The position numbers were made by a program, and so were the translations under genes. The notes under the pieces were generated by a model. That model made no database searches. It saw only the letters and a list, made by a program, of their open reading frames with translations, and was not told the DNA's origin. Below are positions 44,401-56,050 of a DNA stretch of 64,000 nucleotides, in pieces; within the stretch, counting starts at the first letter, position 1; the number at the start of each line of letters is the position of its first letter. Origin of the DNA: Gracilaria domingensis (lineage: Eukaryota; Rhodophyta; Florideophyceae; Gracilariales; Gracilariaceae); assembly GCA_022539475.1 (NCBI GenBank), contig VCMS01000069.1, positions 124,001-188,000 of the forward strand, written 5' to 3'.

Positions 44401-45817
44401 CCCAGCACGATTTCCTTTGGAGTTTATCGGCATCGATATCTTAGGCGAATTGATCCAGACCGCTAAAGGTAACCGATACCTTTTCGTGATTACCCATAGG
44501 TTCTCTCAGTTGCTACGGACAGTCCCGTTGAAACGAATTACGGCCACCGTGGTTGCACAAGCCTTTCTCGCCCACTGGGTCTTTGTGTACGGTCCACCGC
44601 TTCATCTATTATCAGATAACGGTTCACAGTTCACGTCGAAGATTTTCCAGTACGTCTGTCGGATCTTGAGTGCCAAGAATCTATTTACGACCACCTACCA
44701 TCCCCAAACAAATTGTCAGGTAGAACGATTCAACCGTACAATGCTAAATGAATTAAGATCTTATGTAGCAGATCATCCTAAGGACTGGGATTTGTATACG
44801 GACGCGATCACGTACGCGTACAACACCCAAGTCCACCGGGTAACGAAGTTAGCACCTTTTGAGTTGGTATTGTCAAGAGTACCGCCACCAGTTGCAATCG
44901 AAGCTCAAGAAAAGCTTTCAACATACCCGTCCGTTGGATTATACAAGAACGCTTGGAAGGATTGGTTAACCAAGATAGTACCGATCGCTCGTACAGCGAT
45001 GGATAAGGCGCAGGCCGCTTATAAGCGTAACTTTGATGCTAAGGTTAAGACCCCATTACCGAAGGTCACACCAAACGATATGGTATTCCTCCAAAAGGAA
45101 TACTATAATCCGGAGAAGGAATGCCGCCAAAAGCTCTCGCCAATCGCGGAAGGACCTTCAAAGGTTGTTTCTGTTACGGACGATACCGTCGTATTGGATA
45201 TCAATAATCTCCACCAACGGATATCGTTAGACCATGCCACGTTGGCCCCACCGCCATTCGTTCAGGTTAACACCCAACCGGGTGAAGCTACAGAAGACAA
45301 ACAGGTCGCACCTTCGCCCCCTGCGACTTTGCGCCCTGATCGCGGTTTATCCGATTTGCCGGAATCGGAATCACCCCGGCGGGTAACGCAACCCGTTGCG
45401 GGAATTGAAGACGAACACTCAACTAGAGTTGACCACACACCTCACCTCGTGGCTCCCGTGCCACCGCCTGAGGAGGGAGAGGGAAGTATGAAAAGCGTTA
45501 CACCGGCGTCGCACGGTCACAATGTGTCGCAAAGTACCGCAACCAATCTCGCGGTCTCTGCCGCTAAAGTCTTGACGCGCCGAGGCGCTGTACCTCGTGG
45601 TAATACTCCGTTGAGTTCGCTGAGCAACGCTCTTGAAGCGGCAAGACCTGCTCAGGGAGTACACACCGCTGTGGATAACGTAACTCAGTCGGGAACACCC
45701 CAACCGAGCGAGGTCCACACCGGCGCAGCGGAAAAGAGAATATCTGTAGACCCGGGCCCTCCGAAGGACGCAGAACCGCAAGCGGCAGACCAGCTCAATG
45801 TTACCGACCGGTGTTAA
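41410..45817 (+). mobile_element. Element B pol region: protease, reverse transcriptase, RNase H, integrase
   Basis: The reverse transcriptase shows FCIDYRRLN and LGYLDDIIVLS, and RNase H shows FEVDTDASAHQVG. The integrase shows a zinc-binding end with RSCTECAKNN and a core with GIDILGEL, LLSDNGSQFTSKIF and YHPQTNCQVERFNRT. It is the fuller pol of the two elements. Part of a fossil element. Confidence 0.9.
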
Positions 45818-46399
45818 CCACGCCGGGGTGCGAGGAGTCGAGAAGCCGTACTCACCCGCGTATTACTTGGGAGAAAAAACTTGGAAAGATTAAGTACGAA
45901 GTACGAGTGCAGAAACCGTCGATGGTGCACCCACGTCGCGTAGCAGAAAACTAACAACACATTCAAGTGCAGAGTAACACGTTGTATGACGTGGCGACGT
46001 ATGGAAAGCACCGCCAATGCGGGGAACTGCTGACAGTAAGCCGTGTGCGCGAGTACTACACGTGCACGGTGCACGGCGTAAGGTCGACCACCGTTGTTGA
46101 ACTGATACCTGTTAGGGTAACTCGTAGCGCGCGCGTGTCATCGCTGAGCCAACCAGAAGGCCGCGATATGCACTGTGATCGGTCAATCCGCCTCGGTGGC
46201 GCATGAGCAAAACCTTGCCCCTTCTCTGTCGCACGGAAGATTCTTCTGGATAGTGAGAGGGAGCTCGGAATCTCAATGCTACCGTTGGACCGTCGGAGGC
46301 TAAATTATAACGAGCCGAAGCTCGTCAGACTCAGGAAGGAGAGTACTTCAAGAAGAACCTTTCAAGTCGAAGATTGGACGCTCCTTGCGTAAGTTGTGA

Positions 46400-46753
46400 T
46401 TGTCGCGCAGCGAGGAACTCGGAGTGAGTCGTGACTGGTTAAGTCCAAGAGAGACCTCTCTAGAGGTTAGCCGGCTACCAGCTTACCACCCCGAAAGGTG
46501 CGGAACCACAATGAGTGAAGGAGAGCAGTCGGACACCGAGGCGTATCCACAGGAATGCGTGGTCGAACGTATCGTACATCATGTCGTAGACCCCGATAGA
46601 AGGGTACTGTACCAAGTGCTCTGGTATGGCTACCCTGCTGAGGAAGACACCATGGAGCCGGTCCAGCACCTACCCAGGTCAAAGACTGTCTTACACCACC
46701 GTCGCACTCAGTCAGCGTTACCATCCAACTTGGATCAAGCCCAGGTGGGATAA
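46400..46753 (+). mobile_element. Chromodomain-like segment of element B
   Basis: The sequence VERIVHHVVDPDRRVLYQVL continues to W-Y-G-Y-P-A-E-E-D-T-M-E-P and follows the chromodomain consensus (aromatic cage W-x-G-Y and T-W/M-E-P). Chromoviruses of the Ty3/gypsy class use it to target chromatin. It lies downstream of integrase. Confidence 0.75.
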
Positions 46754-47078
46754 GACCGTTCCCGGTCAGGAAGCTATTGACTATACCGCGATGAAAAAGA
46801 CTCAGGATGAAGAGTTGATCTCTTCTTCGTGGGGATGAATGAGGAAAGAAGACCAACGAAGTAGTGAAGACTGAATCAGATGAAGTGAGAAGAAAGAAAG
46901 AAGAGCATACCGAATTGCCGATTGTACCGATTTAAAACGGTTAAAGTAGAAGAAGCACCAGGGAAGTGAAGTACACGTGAATATATTGTGAATGAAGAAG
47001 AAGTAATCGAAGATCCATCTTCGTGAAGAACAGGCAAAAGAGCAAAGGGAAAGTTACCACTAGATGGTTCTATTGTTT

Positions 47079-48952
47079 CTACCTTTCAACTAACGGCCTA
47101 GCCCTCCAACCACGCTGGTCATCTGACACCCTGGAGAGACTGGCGCCGCCGCTACCGGAAGAACCCCTTGCAGGGTGTGGAACGGCGTGAGCCAGTGTCT
47201 CGGCCATCGTAGTGAGATGATCGGGCACGATAATTCCAGCGTTCTGGAAACTGGCGCGCAACATCGCAATGTTCGACGGAGAATCTCCCAGAGCGACCGG
47301 AGCTGTTGGAGCCGGTAGGACCGATGGAACGGTAGCCGCTACAGGAGTCGGACCCCCCGCCGAAGCACTCGCCTGAGTTAGGACATTCCAACCCATGGGA
47401 GCCTGGGGTACACCACCACTGTGAGCCAACACCAGGTTTGCTGACGGTAGGTCGTTCAACAACTCCTGGTCCATCTCGGCAACCTCCCCTGCGGCTTCCC
47501 CACCGGTATCCATATTCGGATCATCCAAGTCGGCTCGGTCGACCCAGTTGTCGCTGAACATGAAACCCATCGGGTGACCATCGGGAATTGACCTCGGCTG
47601 GTTCGCCGCCCACTCGAAATACGCATTGGTCGTTATCGTACCCTCCCACGCGTCATAGAACACGAACTCTCTCACGGTGGGATGCCTCCTACCCGGAGAG
47701 CGTTCGTAATGACGACGTGGACCGTTTTCGCGCTGCTAACTGGGCACCGTTTCCTTATCGACTCCATCGATAACACCCAGGATACAATGGATCTCATCCA
47801 CGTTCTCTTCGGATCCCAAAGGGATGTGCAAATCTAGCGAGCGGATAATGCTGCGAAGCATCGGCGGAATATAACGAACACGGTAGTTGTCGTAAGCCTC
47901 CCAGAGGAGAAACGCTACTACGCGTGCTGCCCACTCGCCAGCTACAAGACCCCACCATCCTGAGTGCGGATTGTTGATCAATCGGGAACCGATGTAGCTC
48001 AAGCACGGCGGCAGTTCTGCGAAACACCCTTTGGGTACCTCCATGTCACGCCACCAATCTGGTAGAGCTGGGAACCGCCCCACGAAGGCTTGCGGTCTGT
48101 ACCTTTCGGTTTCCAAGCTCAGATACGAAATGAGATCTCCATGTCAGAAGCGCGCTTTCCGTTCAAACCGAATTACGTTCACAAACCCACCTTGGGACGC
48201 GTTCTTTCACAAGTATCGGAACTCCGCACGAAGTATTGGTCGAATCCAACACAACATCATTCGGGATGTGTTCGGACCGGCACCGGTATACCTCGCGTGG
48301 TTGAACGTCGCTAAGTTGTCTCCATACCGGACCTCACCGAAAGTACGGTAGAACGGTATGTCAAAACCGTACGACGGTGAAAACAGATGTTCAAGGCGCA
48401 CCCGACGGAGTCGCTTGTACGCCAAATTAGCCTGCTCCGCACGTGCGGTATTGAGCTTCTCACCCTCGCAGGTATCGTATCTCAGGAGCATCGGATCAAT
48501 TGCTATCCGAACTTTCCATTCTTCAGACTAAGCCCCCACCAACGGAAGGCCTCCTGGTAAGAAGCCTTTCTCGGTGTATGACTCTAGGAGAGTATAATCG
48601 TTAACCGCTACGGGATGGAACCACGGTGCACGTCTGAACGCCAACCCATCGCGGAGTGGATCGCGTACTGCGAGAGATTCCTTCGATATCCAACCAGCTT
48701 GGTTTGCGATCAGCCGCATCGATTGCGCAGAATTCCATAACGGAACATTCACCGGAACCATCCGTTGAGCCTGAGGGAAGGGCGCCGTCGCAGAATCCGG
48801 CTGAGGGTGATTCGATGCGCTCGCCTGACCAGGTGGTTGATGAGGAAACTAGTTCGGGTTCATCGAATTCGTATCGGATGCGGTACTGTGTTCCAGTCTT
48901 GATGCCAGGGAACTCTGTTCGCCTGAGTGTGTATCGCGAATGGGAGGTATAG
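47079..48952 (-). mobile_element. Antisense reading frame of element B
   Basis: It is the counterpart of the antisense frame in element A: RRAPWFHPVAVNDY, GCFAELPPCLSYIGSRLI, SIIRSLDLHIPLG and VFYDAWEGTIT recur in the same order. The similarity is at protein level over several blocks while the nucleotide sequences differ clearly. Part of a fossil element, and broken. Confidence 0.7.
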
Positions 48953-49055
48953 AAACCGTGGAGTCGGTACCGCTCATGGTGGTCACGTATTTACGTATTC
49001 GCGTTTGCGCAAAACTTCTGGCTTGAAGTCGTTCTCGGCTCCAAGGAGGGAGAGA

Positions 49056-50029
49056 TGTAGAGCAACGCATAATCGCGTGACAATCGTGAAGATGCTACTC
49101 AGATAAGCAGGGGTCTAGTATAGAAGGATGCACTCCCAACGTATGAGTGGGACCCAATTTGGAGGTTACTTTTGGATGGCTTTCCGAAATTTTTACCTGT
49201 AATCAGGGGCGCCATTGCTGGCTTTTACCTCTACGTGGACGCGTGTATGACTCGACCGTGTGTGCATAATATGGGAGGATAGGTGGTGCACCTGAGATGT
49301 TTGACACTGTATTAGCCACGTGTACGACCCCTGCGGGTGTGCACCACGTGTACATAGTTAGTTTAAACCTACTTAGGTGAGCTCTGCCTCGCCGTGGCGA
49401 GCACGTTTGTAAAGTTAACGCGAGCATTCTCCAAGTGAACTCTTTGTCCAGTAGCGCTCCTTTGAGTAGACTCAGCCCGAGTGAGGCTCTAGCGCCAGCC
49501 TCCTACGTGGGTTATCACTCTCACGAGTATAACTGCGTCTAGTTACGGTTGTCCTACCCTCTCGGTACCCCTGAGGAACATCTGTCGTTGATGTCAGGAC
49601 TTGTGAGTCATACCGAGGAGGTATCAGACTAGATTACGAAGTGATCAGACTCTGTATAGAGTTTAGACGTGGTTACGGAACCCCGTGCATCCCTGTTGAA
49701 TGGTCTCGCTCCACTCCGGGCAGAGTGCCGAGGAGCCCCTACCCGTCGCGTGTGGGTTTTGGTTGTTGTTATTGTGTGCTGCTTTCCCTCTCGAAACTAC
49801 AGCGATCATTGGTCGCGTCGTATCGTTGCCGATACCATCCCATCTCTGAAGTTTCTCATCGTTTCCCCACGATTGTACCTGGCACCTCTGTAGGTATAGC
49901 CAGTTGCAACTTCGGCCTTACACCCGAGTTACGGTGGTACAGAGGGCTCTGTCACTGGTGTAACATCTCGCAAGAGAGCGGAACTTCGGACAGTCTGGTG
50001 AGTTTTCACTCTTCCGAGTTTGCCACACA
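49056..50029 (+). repeat. 3' LTR of element B
   Basis: 974 bp, starting TGTAGAGCAACGCATAATCG after a purine-rich tract and ending GCCACACA, followed by CAGAT. Confidence 0.87.
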
Positions 50030-50450
50030 CAGATCGACCCTCGTCTGTCTCTTGCAGATGCTAGTTTTTGGCGAGGGTCGTCCAGTAAATTTTTTGAAAA
50101 AATATCGAGATCAATTTTTTCAAAATTTGAAGATAATTGCTTGGGTCGTCCAGAATCGCTGTGCAGTAAATACTGGTGGGTTTTCCACTCGTGCTAGTTC
50201 TTTAGTCGAGGGCTACCTGAACGGTATTTCGCGAAGTCTAGGTTCAGTTTCCATTAAGGTGCACATTACACGATACCTTCTGCGGAATGATACCCTGCAA
50301 CGCATTGAATACTGTTGCTAGTACAGATGATGTCCATTATGAAATCATACCGTTTTATTCGTATCTATTCTTCTATCGACCGCTTTTGCTAACTACTACT
50401 TCGCTATATTACATGTACCATTTCCCCATGATGAAGCGGGTGTAGGCGCA

Positions 50451-50601
50451 ATCTGCGGCAGATGCCGCAGAGGGCACCTGCACCAAAGTGCGGTATTGGT
50501 AGAACAAATACGCACTCCGAGAGAATGAGGCGCGAAGCGCCTCATCCTCTCGTTTCCTCATGTAGGGAACCATACCCAGATGCATGGTTCCCTACTTGAG
50601 G
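50451..50601. repeat. Array of three hairpins
   Basis: Stem 1 at 50451-50470 has 9 perfect pairs and a 2-base loop (TCTGCGGCA/TGCCGCAGA). Stem 2 at 50518-50552 has 16 pairs with one mismatch and a GAA loop. Stem 3 at 50556-50601 has 18 pairs with one mismatch and a 10-base loop. They lie within 151 bp. Confidence 0.88.
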
Positions 50602-50677
50602 AACCTGCACCTGCAACTCGTGAGCTACGTACGCATCAAAAGTCATTTACCTGTATACGCAAGCAGAAAGTATCCAT

Positions 50678-51136
50678 AAGTTAGTCAATGCTCTGTTGGA
50701 TACATTTAAAATGCGATGAAACGTACCATTGATAAAGCAAAACAGAAACGTTGCGCTGGAAAATTCGAGGGACCTAGTAACCCGCAAAAGGAAGAGGAAG
50801 AAGGAAAGGGATCGGTTAGATTACCAGCAATCCATTCATCGTAAAAGACGAAAGGTGTCGAAGCGAGAACTCACAAGCAACGACACCAAGAATGCCCATG
50901 CAGTGAACATACCGCAAGATGCGATAAACGAGAATGCAGCCTATGTCCCAACCAAGTACCAGAATTGCCTATCCCGAACAGTCAGGCAGATAAACGACCA
51001 ATTCCATTTTCTCTCTCAAGATCAAGTTAGTCAATACTCCGTTGGATACATTTGAAATGCGATGCAACGTACCATTGATAAAGCAAAACAGAAAAGATGC
51101 GCTAGAAAAGTCGAGGGACCTAGTAACTCGCAAAAG
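50678..51136 (+). repeat. 113-bp direct repeat, two copies 346 bp apart
   Basis: Copies 50678-50790 and 51024-51136 run from AAGTTAGTCAAT to CGCAAAAG with about ten differences. They include the shared CGTACCATTGATAAAGCAAA tract. Confidence 0.9.
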
Positions 51137-51796
51137 TAACCCAAAGCTTATTTCCTGCCGTGTACATGTCGCAGAGCGCGAAGAGACGGGGTGAGGATTG
51201 GTTAGTTTAGAACAAAGATACGTAGAAGGATATGGAAGCACGACGAAAAGACTGCACGGAAAGACTGCACGGAATACATCCGTGAGATACGGATGATGTC
51301 CGCTTTATGGAGGCGTCCATTAGGCGGACATGAAGCGTACCTCATTCTCTTCCCCGCACTCTACTTCGTAGCGAGTGTGAGGGCGGAGAAAGGTACGACG
51401 GAGCGCCGCTCGTGATCCGTGCCATCCACATCCTCGCGTTCCACTCCGGCGGAGTAGAACACGCGACGGTAACGGTAGGTCGGACGCCGGAGGCGCGGCG
51501 GCGGCGGCGGATGGAAGAGATTTATTTTTCTGTGCGAGACTAGACAGGTATACAGCGTACAACGTTGCGAAACCACAGGTTTATAACCAGTGGTAGATAA
51601 TACGAGAAGTACACCCTTGTGTTGCGGTCTACGTGTACCTACGTTCCTTTTTGAACGAAAGCACGTGATTTAAACTCAAAATATATTCTCCGTTCTCAGC
51701 ATGACGTCGATCTTGACTATCGCTCGACCTCCTTCTTCCTTCGGACGACCTTTCCTTGCAGTCTTTGTCGTCGTTTCTCGTTCATTTCTTCTTCCC

Positions 51797-54700
51797 ATGG
51801 TCTATTACTGTACACATAAGAAGCGTCGGTGCCCGTTCGTTACTCGCCGAGGAGTCTTATCTCTTCAACAGCATGTCAACCATTGCCCGTTTCGTCTGAA
51901 AGCAGCGTTGGAAGAAGACAATAGGCGGCCCATTCGGAGAAGCAAGCGTCTCAAGCTTTCCGCGCCCGCGCACGCATCTTCCGAAACGGTCACTGCCCCT
52001 TGTCGCCTTCCCGAGCCTCCGGTGTCCGAGGACATCGTCGACCCCACTCCGTGCGCCCCTCCCATTCCGGACACTTCGCATTGTGTTTCTCCTTCCCCGA
52101 GTCTCGCGTCATTAGAGCGAGAACACGGAAGCAGTTCCCGCCCAGTGCCTTCTGAGGAGGCCCTCAGTGATATGCATATGGATTATCTCACGGTTTGTAT
52201 GGCTTCAGTAGCTTCCAACCTTGGTCATCGTGAGGAAGACGAGCTAATTGGGCTACTTCGGGACCCGCGATTCTGGCAAAAGCGATTCAACGAGACCATA
52301 ACAAGTTCCAAGCGCTGTACAGAACTAAAGAACGCCATTTTCGAACGATAAGCCTCAAAGGATGGTTTCAATCGAAGAAATGTCTCGCCAGAAGGATGTA
52401 CGTGCAGCGCCACCCTCCACACGAGAGACCGCGTTCAGACACTTGTGAAACAGCTCCAGTTGGCTAACAACGAAAACACATTCTTCCACCCTATACCTCA
52501 GGCCCACTCCACGAAAATATCTCACCCCATTTCTGGCTCTCTTGCAAGAGACGCCACCTCAAAACTGAAAGAAATGGTCATGGGCTCTTTGGATAGTAGA
52601 ATAGTGTGGTACTCCCAAGAAATAAGTTACAGTGAATCTTTCGTAGGTCTTCTGCAGGTATACACCGATAAGTCTTCAACAACTCTAAAGCAAACATCGG
52701 TTACCGCCTATCCTCTTCACCTCATGTTTCTCAACTTCTCCGACGAGCTTCGCCGTAAGTGTATCCGTGATGACCTCACAGTAGTGGCATACTTCAATAC
52801 CACACTGATCGAGGTTTCCGCATCTGAAGCAGACGCAATGCCATTCGTTTCTAGCAAGTCTCTACGCGAGTCCAGGATGCAAATCTTTTAAGAATCTCTT
52901 CATCAAGTCCTGGAGCCCATTCTAAATCTCACGCAGAAAGGTTTTCAGTTCATCGGCGAAGACAAAATAAGTCGAGTGTGCCATCCTCTGCTTGCAAGTT
53001 ATTGTGCGGATATTCCTGAGGCTAAGGACATTCTGTTCATTCTTCATGGGACCAGAACGGAAAGCCAGTGTCATAGATGCAAAGCCCCTCGCTCAATAGA
53101 ACTGCATAAAATCTTTATGCAGTTCTATTCTCACCTCATTCAACGGACGTTCTCAAAAGCACACGGAAAGCATTCGAAAGACATACACAGCTATCTTGCA
53201 ACATGCACAAAAAGACGAGGCGGAAAGACGTCCACGTCGTGCGAGGGAGAGGAGATCTCAAGCGGATACTCTGATGCGTTCAAATTCCATATCTCTCATT
53301 CCTTCGTTCCTCGAAACTTTCGTAAGCCTTGGAATGATCCCGGGATTGTCTCCATACAGTCTGTTCTCATTCGAACCATTACAAAACTTGCATCTCGGCA
53401 TCTCGAAGCTGATAAAAACGGCCACAATCGGGAGACTGCAGTCAGACACCCTGTGCACCACAATAGGAACATCTGCATCGCGTTCATTTCGAACGATACG
53501 CACCCAACTTCTGAACCATGCAAACGCAATTCTAGCTGCCATAGAACGCGATTCTCTTGCCAAAGGTTTACATATCGATTTCTCCGCGCAGGAGAAAGGC
53601 AAATCTTTGAATGGTATCTTCACGAAAGACGGTCTCCGTGGAATGCTGGAGGCCAAAAACTACAAAGCACTTGACATGGTCTTCCCCTTCATAGGAGCAT
53701 TCTTTGAAATATGCTGTGAAGAACAGGACGTTGCCCCAATCACAACAGTTTTCTCTCAGTACTCGGACTTGCTTTCGACCTTATTCAGATACAATCGTGA
53801 CCCGTATTGCACTGAAAGCTCTCTCCCGTGTCTTAGTTCGGAGATTGAAGCCTTCAAGTGTTCCGCAACAAAAACTCTGGCGGATTTTCATCCCTCCAGA
53901 CTGGGAACTCTGAAGTTTCATCTTCTCGATCATCTCGTGGACGATACTCGCCATCTGGGAAGTATCAGGTACTACGACGCAGGCATATACGAACATGCAC
54001 ACCTGCTATTGAAGAGACACTACAGAAAGACGTTCAGAGGAACAAAAACGGCTGTGGAGGAGACTATTCGCTCTATTGAGCACGGACATGTTAGAAAGCA
54101 ATGGAATGGCAATACTCCTTACCATTGTAATCCAGGTTTACCAGGAACTTCCACACAGCTTCCTCGATTTGCAATGAGAGGGCGCTCTTTCACTTTACGA
54201 GCTCTTCAACATTGTGTTTCAAGTATATCCAGTTCAAAAACATGGACTGCTGTTAGAGAGATGTTCTCAAGTACGGACACAAGGTCCTTTCTTGACCAAA
54301 TTGGTGAACAGGCCCTTCCTCCTTTCCTCAGTCTCGTGAAAGAAACACTGGATGAGCACTCTATTACATACTTCCCAGAAAAGACAAGGATAACTCTGGT
54401 GAATTCGGCCCTCGTGAAAGGCGGTTTCGTTCCGACTCTTGAACACTTCGATTCGTCTACTAAGGCACTTAAGCTGGGACGACCCAAATACCCCATCATC
54501 CAACGAGTCTTCGCTTCTCCAGCATTTGGTCCCAGTAGAAAGCCAAAGTTTTCCACTGTATTGGTAAGCGAAGAAGATTCAGAGACTTTGGTTGCCCAGG
54601 TAGTCGCTCTGATTCGAATATCTCTCCATGATTCTGCACTTACCGCACCAGAGGTGGCATTCGTCCGGTATTTCGAGGTTTTACCCCCCGCAACAAACAT

Positions 54701-54992
54701 CGACCACATATTGAAATGCATATCTTTACGGTGGGCTACAAACGATGAAATGAACCACATTCTTCCGTTCCCTCGTCATTCCAAAGCGGAGACTATCGTA
54801 GAGTTAACTACTTGGTACGGGATGGTTCCGGCTTCTGCACTACAGGGAACTGTCCATGTTGTTCGATCAAACTACCCTGCTCCACCTTTTTGTCCTCCAC
54901 TTCAATGGTTTCAACACCGATTCTACATCAATCGATTCTACCATGATTCAGATGAAGGACCAACTGAGTACGTTGATCTTGTACAGCCTTAA
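51797..54992 (+). pseudogene. Plavaka-like (KDZ-related) DDE transposase, decayed
   Basis: The N-terminus has a zinc-finger-like motif (YYCTHKKRRCPFVTRRGV then LSLQQHVNHC) as in Plavaka transposases. The catalytic part shows VYTDKSSTTLKQTSVTAYPL then HLMFLNFSDELRRKC, which follows the Plavaka pattern 'DKT...YPVYLTIGNI...RRK'. Next are HPLLASYCADIPEAKD with a Cys pair CHRCKAP, then FEPLQNLHLGISKLIKTA and a long C-terminal domain (RYYDAGIYEHAHLLLKRHYR). One frame is interrupted by stops at 52349 and 52889, and a frame change occurs between about 53190 and 53260, after which 598 codons are open. Such transposases mobilise DNA transposons common in fungi and some algae. The assignment is from pattern memory, not a search. 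Confidence 0.6.
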
Positions 54993-56050
54993 ACATTAAG
55001 GGCTCCATCCTCTACATGTTCACCTTGTGGTGCCTTTTCTTGTGATCCTGTGTTACTTCCGAAATCGTTCATGTCCATTTCCTTGAACTCCATATCCCCT
55101 TCCTCGCATTCACCAACGAAGCAATCGCTAATAGACCCCAATCTTCGGCTCACACTGTCAATAAAAAATTGTTCTTTCACAGTGAGGTAAAGTCTTCCGT
55201 TCGACGGCATTCGATATCCAAATGTAGCCTCTCTCATGTCATTACCAAGAACCTTAGTCCAATCTTCCGTTGTCGTTCCAAAATTATGAAACTCGCTGGA
55301 ATTGGTCCTCAAGACACGTTGCCTAACATCCCCCAGAACATTCTTTAAACACAGAGGTAGCAGTTGGGCAAACTTCTTTGTAAACAGTTTCTGTCTCTGG
55401 CCACCCCTTGACACATCCGTACTTAGAAGGCTCACAACCGTCAATACCCAAGCGTCCAAACGTGCGAGCAACAGTATTGTGCCATCTAAAAAGGTGCCCG
55501 TATCCTTGTCTTCCACATCATACCCAATAAACTCCTTCAGTACTTGTACCCCGACACGGTTTCGGAAGAACAAGTCTTGATCTTCCGTCGGCATATCCTC
55601 GAAATTGTCCGCATTGGAGTACTTTAGACGAACAAAAGGGGCTTTTCTCCACCATGAAGTGTTCGGTACACCATTTTCGTCAAGACGCAGTATGTTCTCC
55701 TGCGCTTCCTTCAACTGCATTGTGAGTTCGTCAGCATTCTCTTGTACCAGCTTTGTTCTTCTCCAAATCAGATGGTACCCCAGGAGCATAAATAGTTTAT
55801 CCCTCGTATTTCTCTTCCGAACGCCCACGACGTCACTCATGGTCTGCCGCATTCTGTGCCTAAGGCACATATCTGCACAAAGTTCCAGTATACACCTGTC
55901 GGTAAGAGATGCTTTTCTAATACCCTCCCAGCTCAATTCCTTCAACTCGCTTTCAACCATTTTATTCAGCAAAGCATCTGGCATCCCCTCTACCGACGGT
56001 GTGAACATGCCAAAACTGCCCAAGAGCTCCACGGGGTTTTTAGGAACCAT
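54989..56050 (-). CDS. Unrecognised 353-residue protein convergent with the transposase
   Basis: The frame overlaps the end of the transposase by 4 bases tail to tail. The product is charged and helical (LVQENADELTMQLKEAQENI looks like a coiled coil) and has an acidic C-terminus. It contains no cysteine-based finger, membrane span or known domain. The upstream part on the same strand (to 57383) is in other frames and may be the same gene. Composition resembles the MTase and ParB genes rather than the GC-rich host genes, which supports one shared element. Confidence 0.5.
   Translation of the reverse strand: MVPKNPVELLGSFGMFTPSVEGMPDALLNKMVESELKELSWEGIRKASLTDRCILELCADMCLRHRMRQTMSDVVGVRKRNTRDKLFMLLGYHLIWRRTKLVQENADELTMQLKEAQENILRLDENGVPNTSWWRKAPFVRLKYSNADNFEDMPTEDQDLFFRNRVGVQVLKEFIGYDVEDKDTGTFLDGTILLLARLDAWVLTVVSLLSTDVSRGGQRQKLFTKKFAQLLPLCLKNVLGDVRQRVLRTNSSEFHNFGTTTEDWTKVLGNDMREATFGYRMPSNGRLYLTVKEQFFIDSVSRRLGSISDCFVGECEEGDMEFKEMDMNDFGSNTGSQEKAPQGEHVEDGALNV

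Larger units (their letters stand above)
29704..50029 (+). mobile_element. Composite of two Ty3/gypsy elements inserted as one 20.3-kb unit
   Basis: Element A (29704-38184) and element B (38185-50029) abut directly with no sequence between their LTRs. The only target-type duplication I see is CAGAT, at 29699-29703 before A and 50030-50034 after B, so the pair behaves as one insertion. The two LTR families differ in sequence but share the start TGTAGAGCAACGC and an end in CACA. Both are fossil elements of modest age. Confidence 0.75.
38185..50029 (+). mobile_element. Fossil Ty3/gypsy retrotransposon B (chromodomain type)
   Basis: The 11.8-kb element has LTRs of about 0.97 kb that are very alike. 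Parts in order: 5' LTR, gag-like region with a CCHC knuckle, protease, reverse transcriptase, RNase H, integrase, a chromodomain-like segment, an antisense reading frame, a purine-rich tract (AAGGAGGGAGAGA) and the 3' LTR. It is broken, with several breaks, and is of modest age. Confidence 0.88.
50035..51796. other. Repeat-rich stretch before the Plavaka-like transposase
   Basis: This segment holds three successive hairpins (50451-50601), a 113-bp direct repeat (50678-50790 and 51024-51136) and a small 8-bp inverted repeat ATGTCCGC/GCGGACAT near 51297-51332. A basic 108-codon frame (50729-51055, with TRKRKRKKERD and HRKRRKVSKRE) spans the repeats and is unrecognised. It may be the terminal or subterminal region of the DNA transposon to the right. 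Confidence 0.5.

Noticed and set aside
50451-50601. Hairpin array as integron attC sites or CRISPR repeats
   Set aside because: The three stems differ in sequence and spacing, and no integrase or Cas gene is present.
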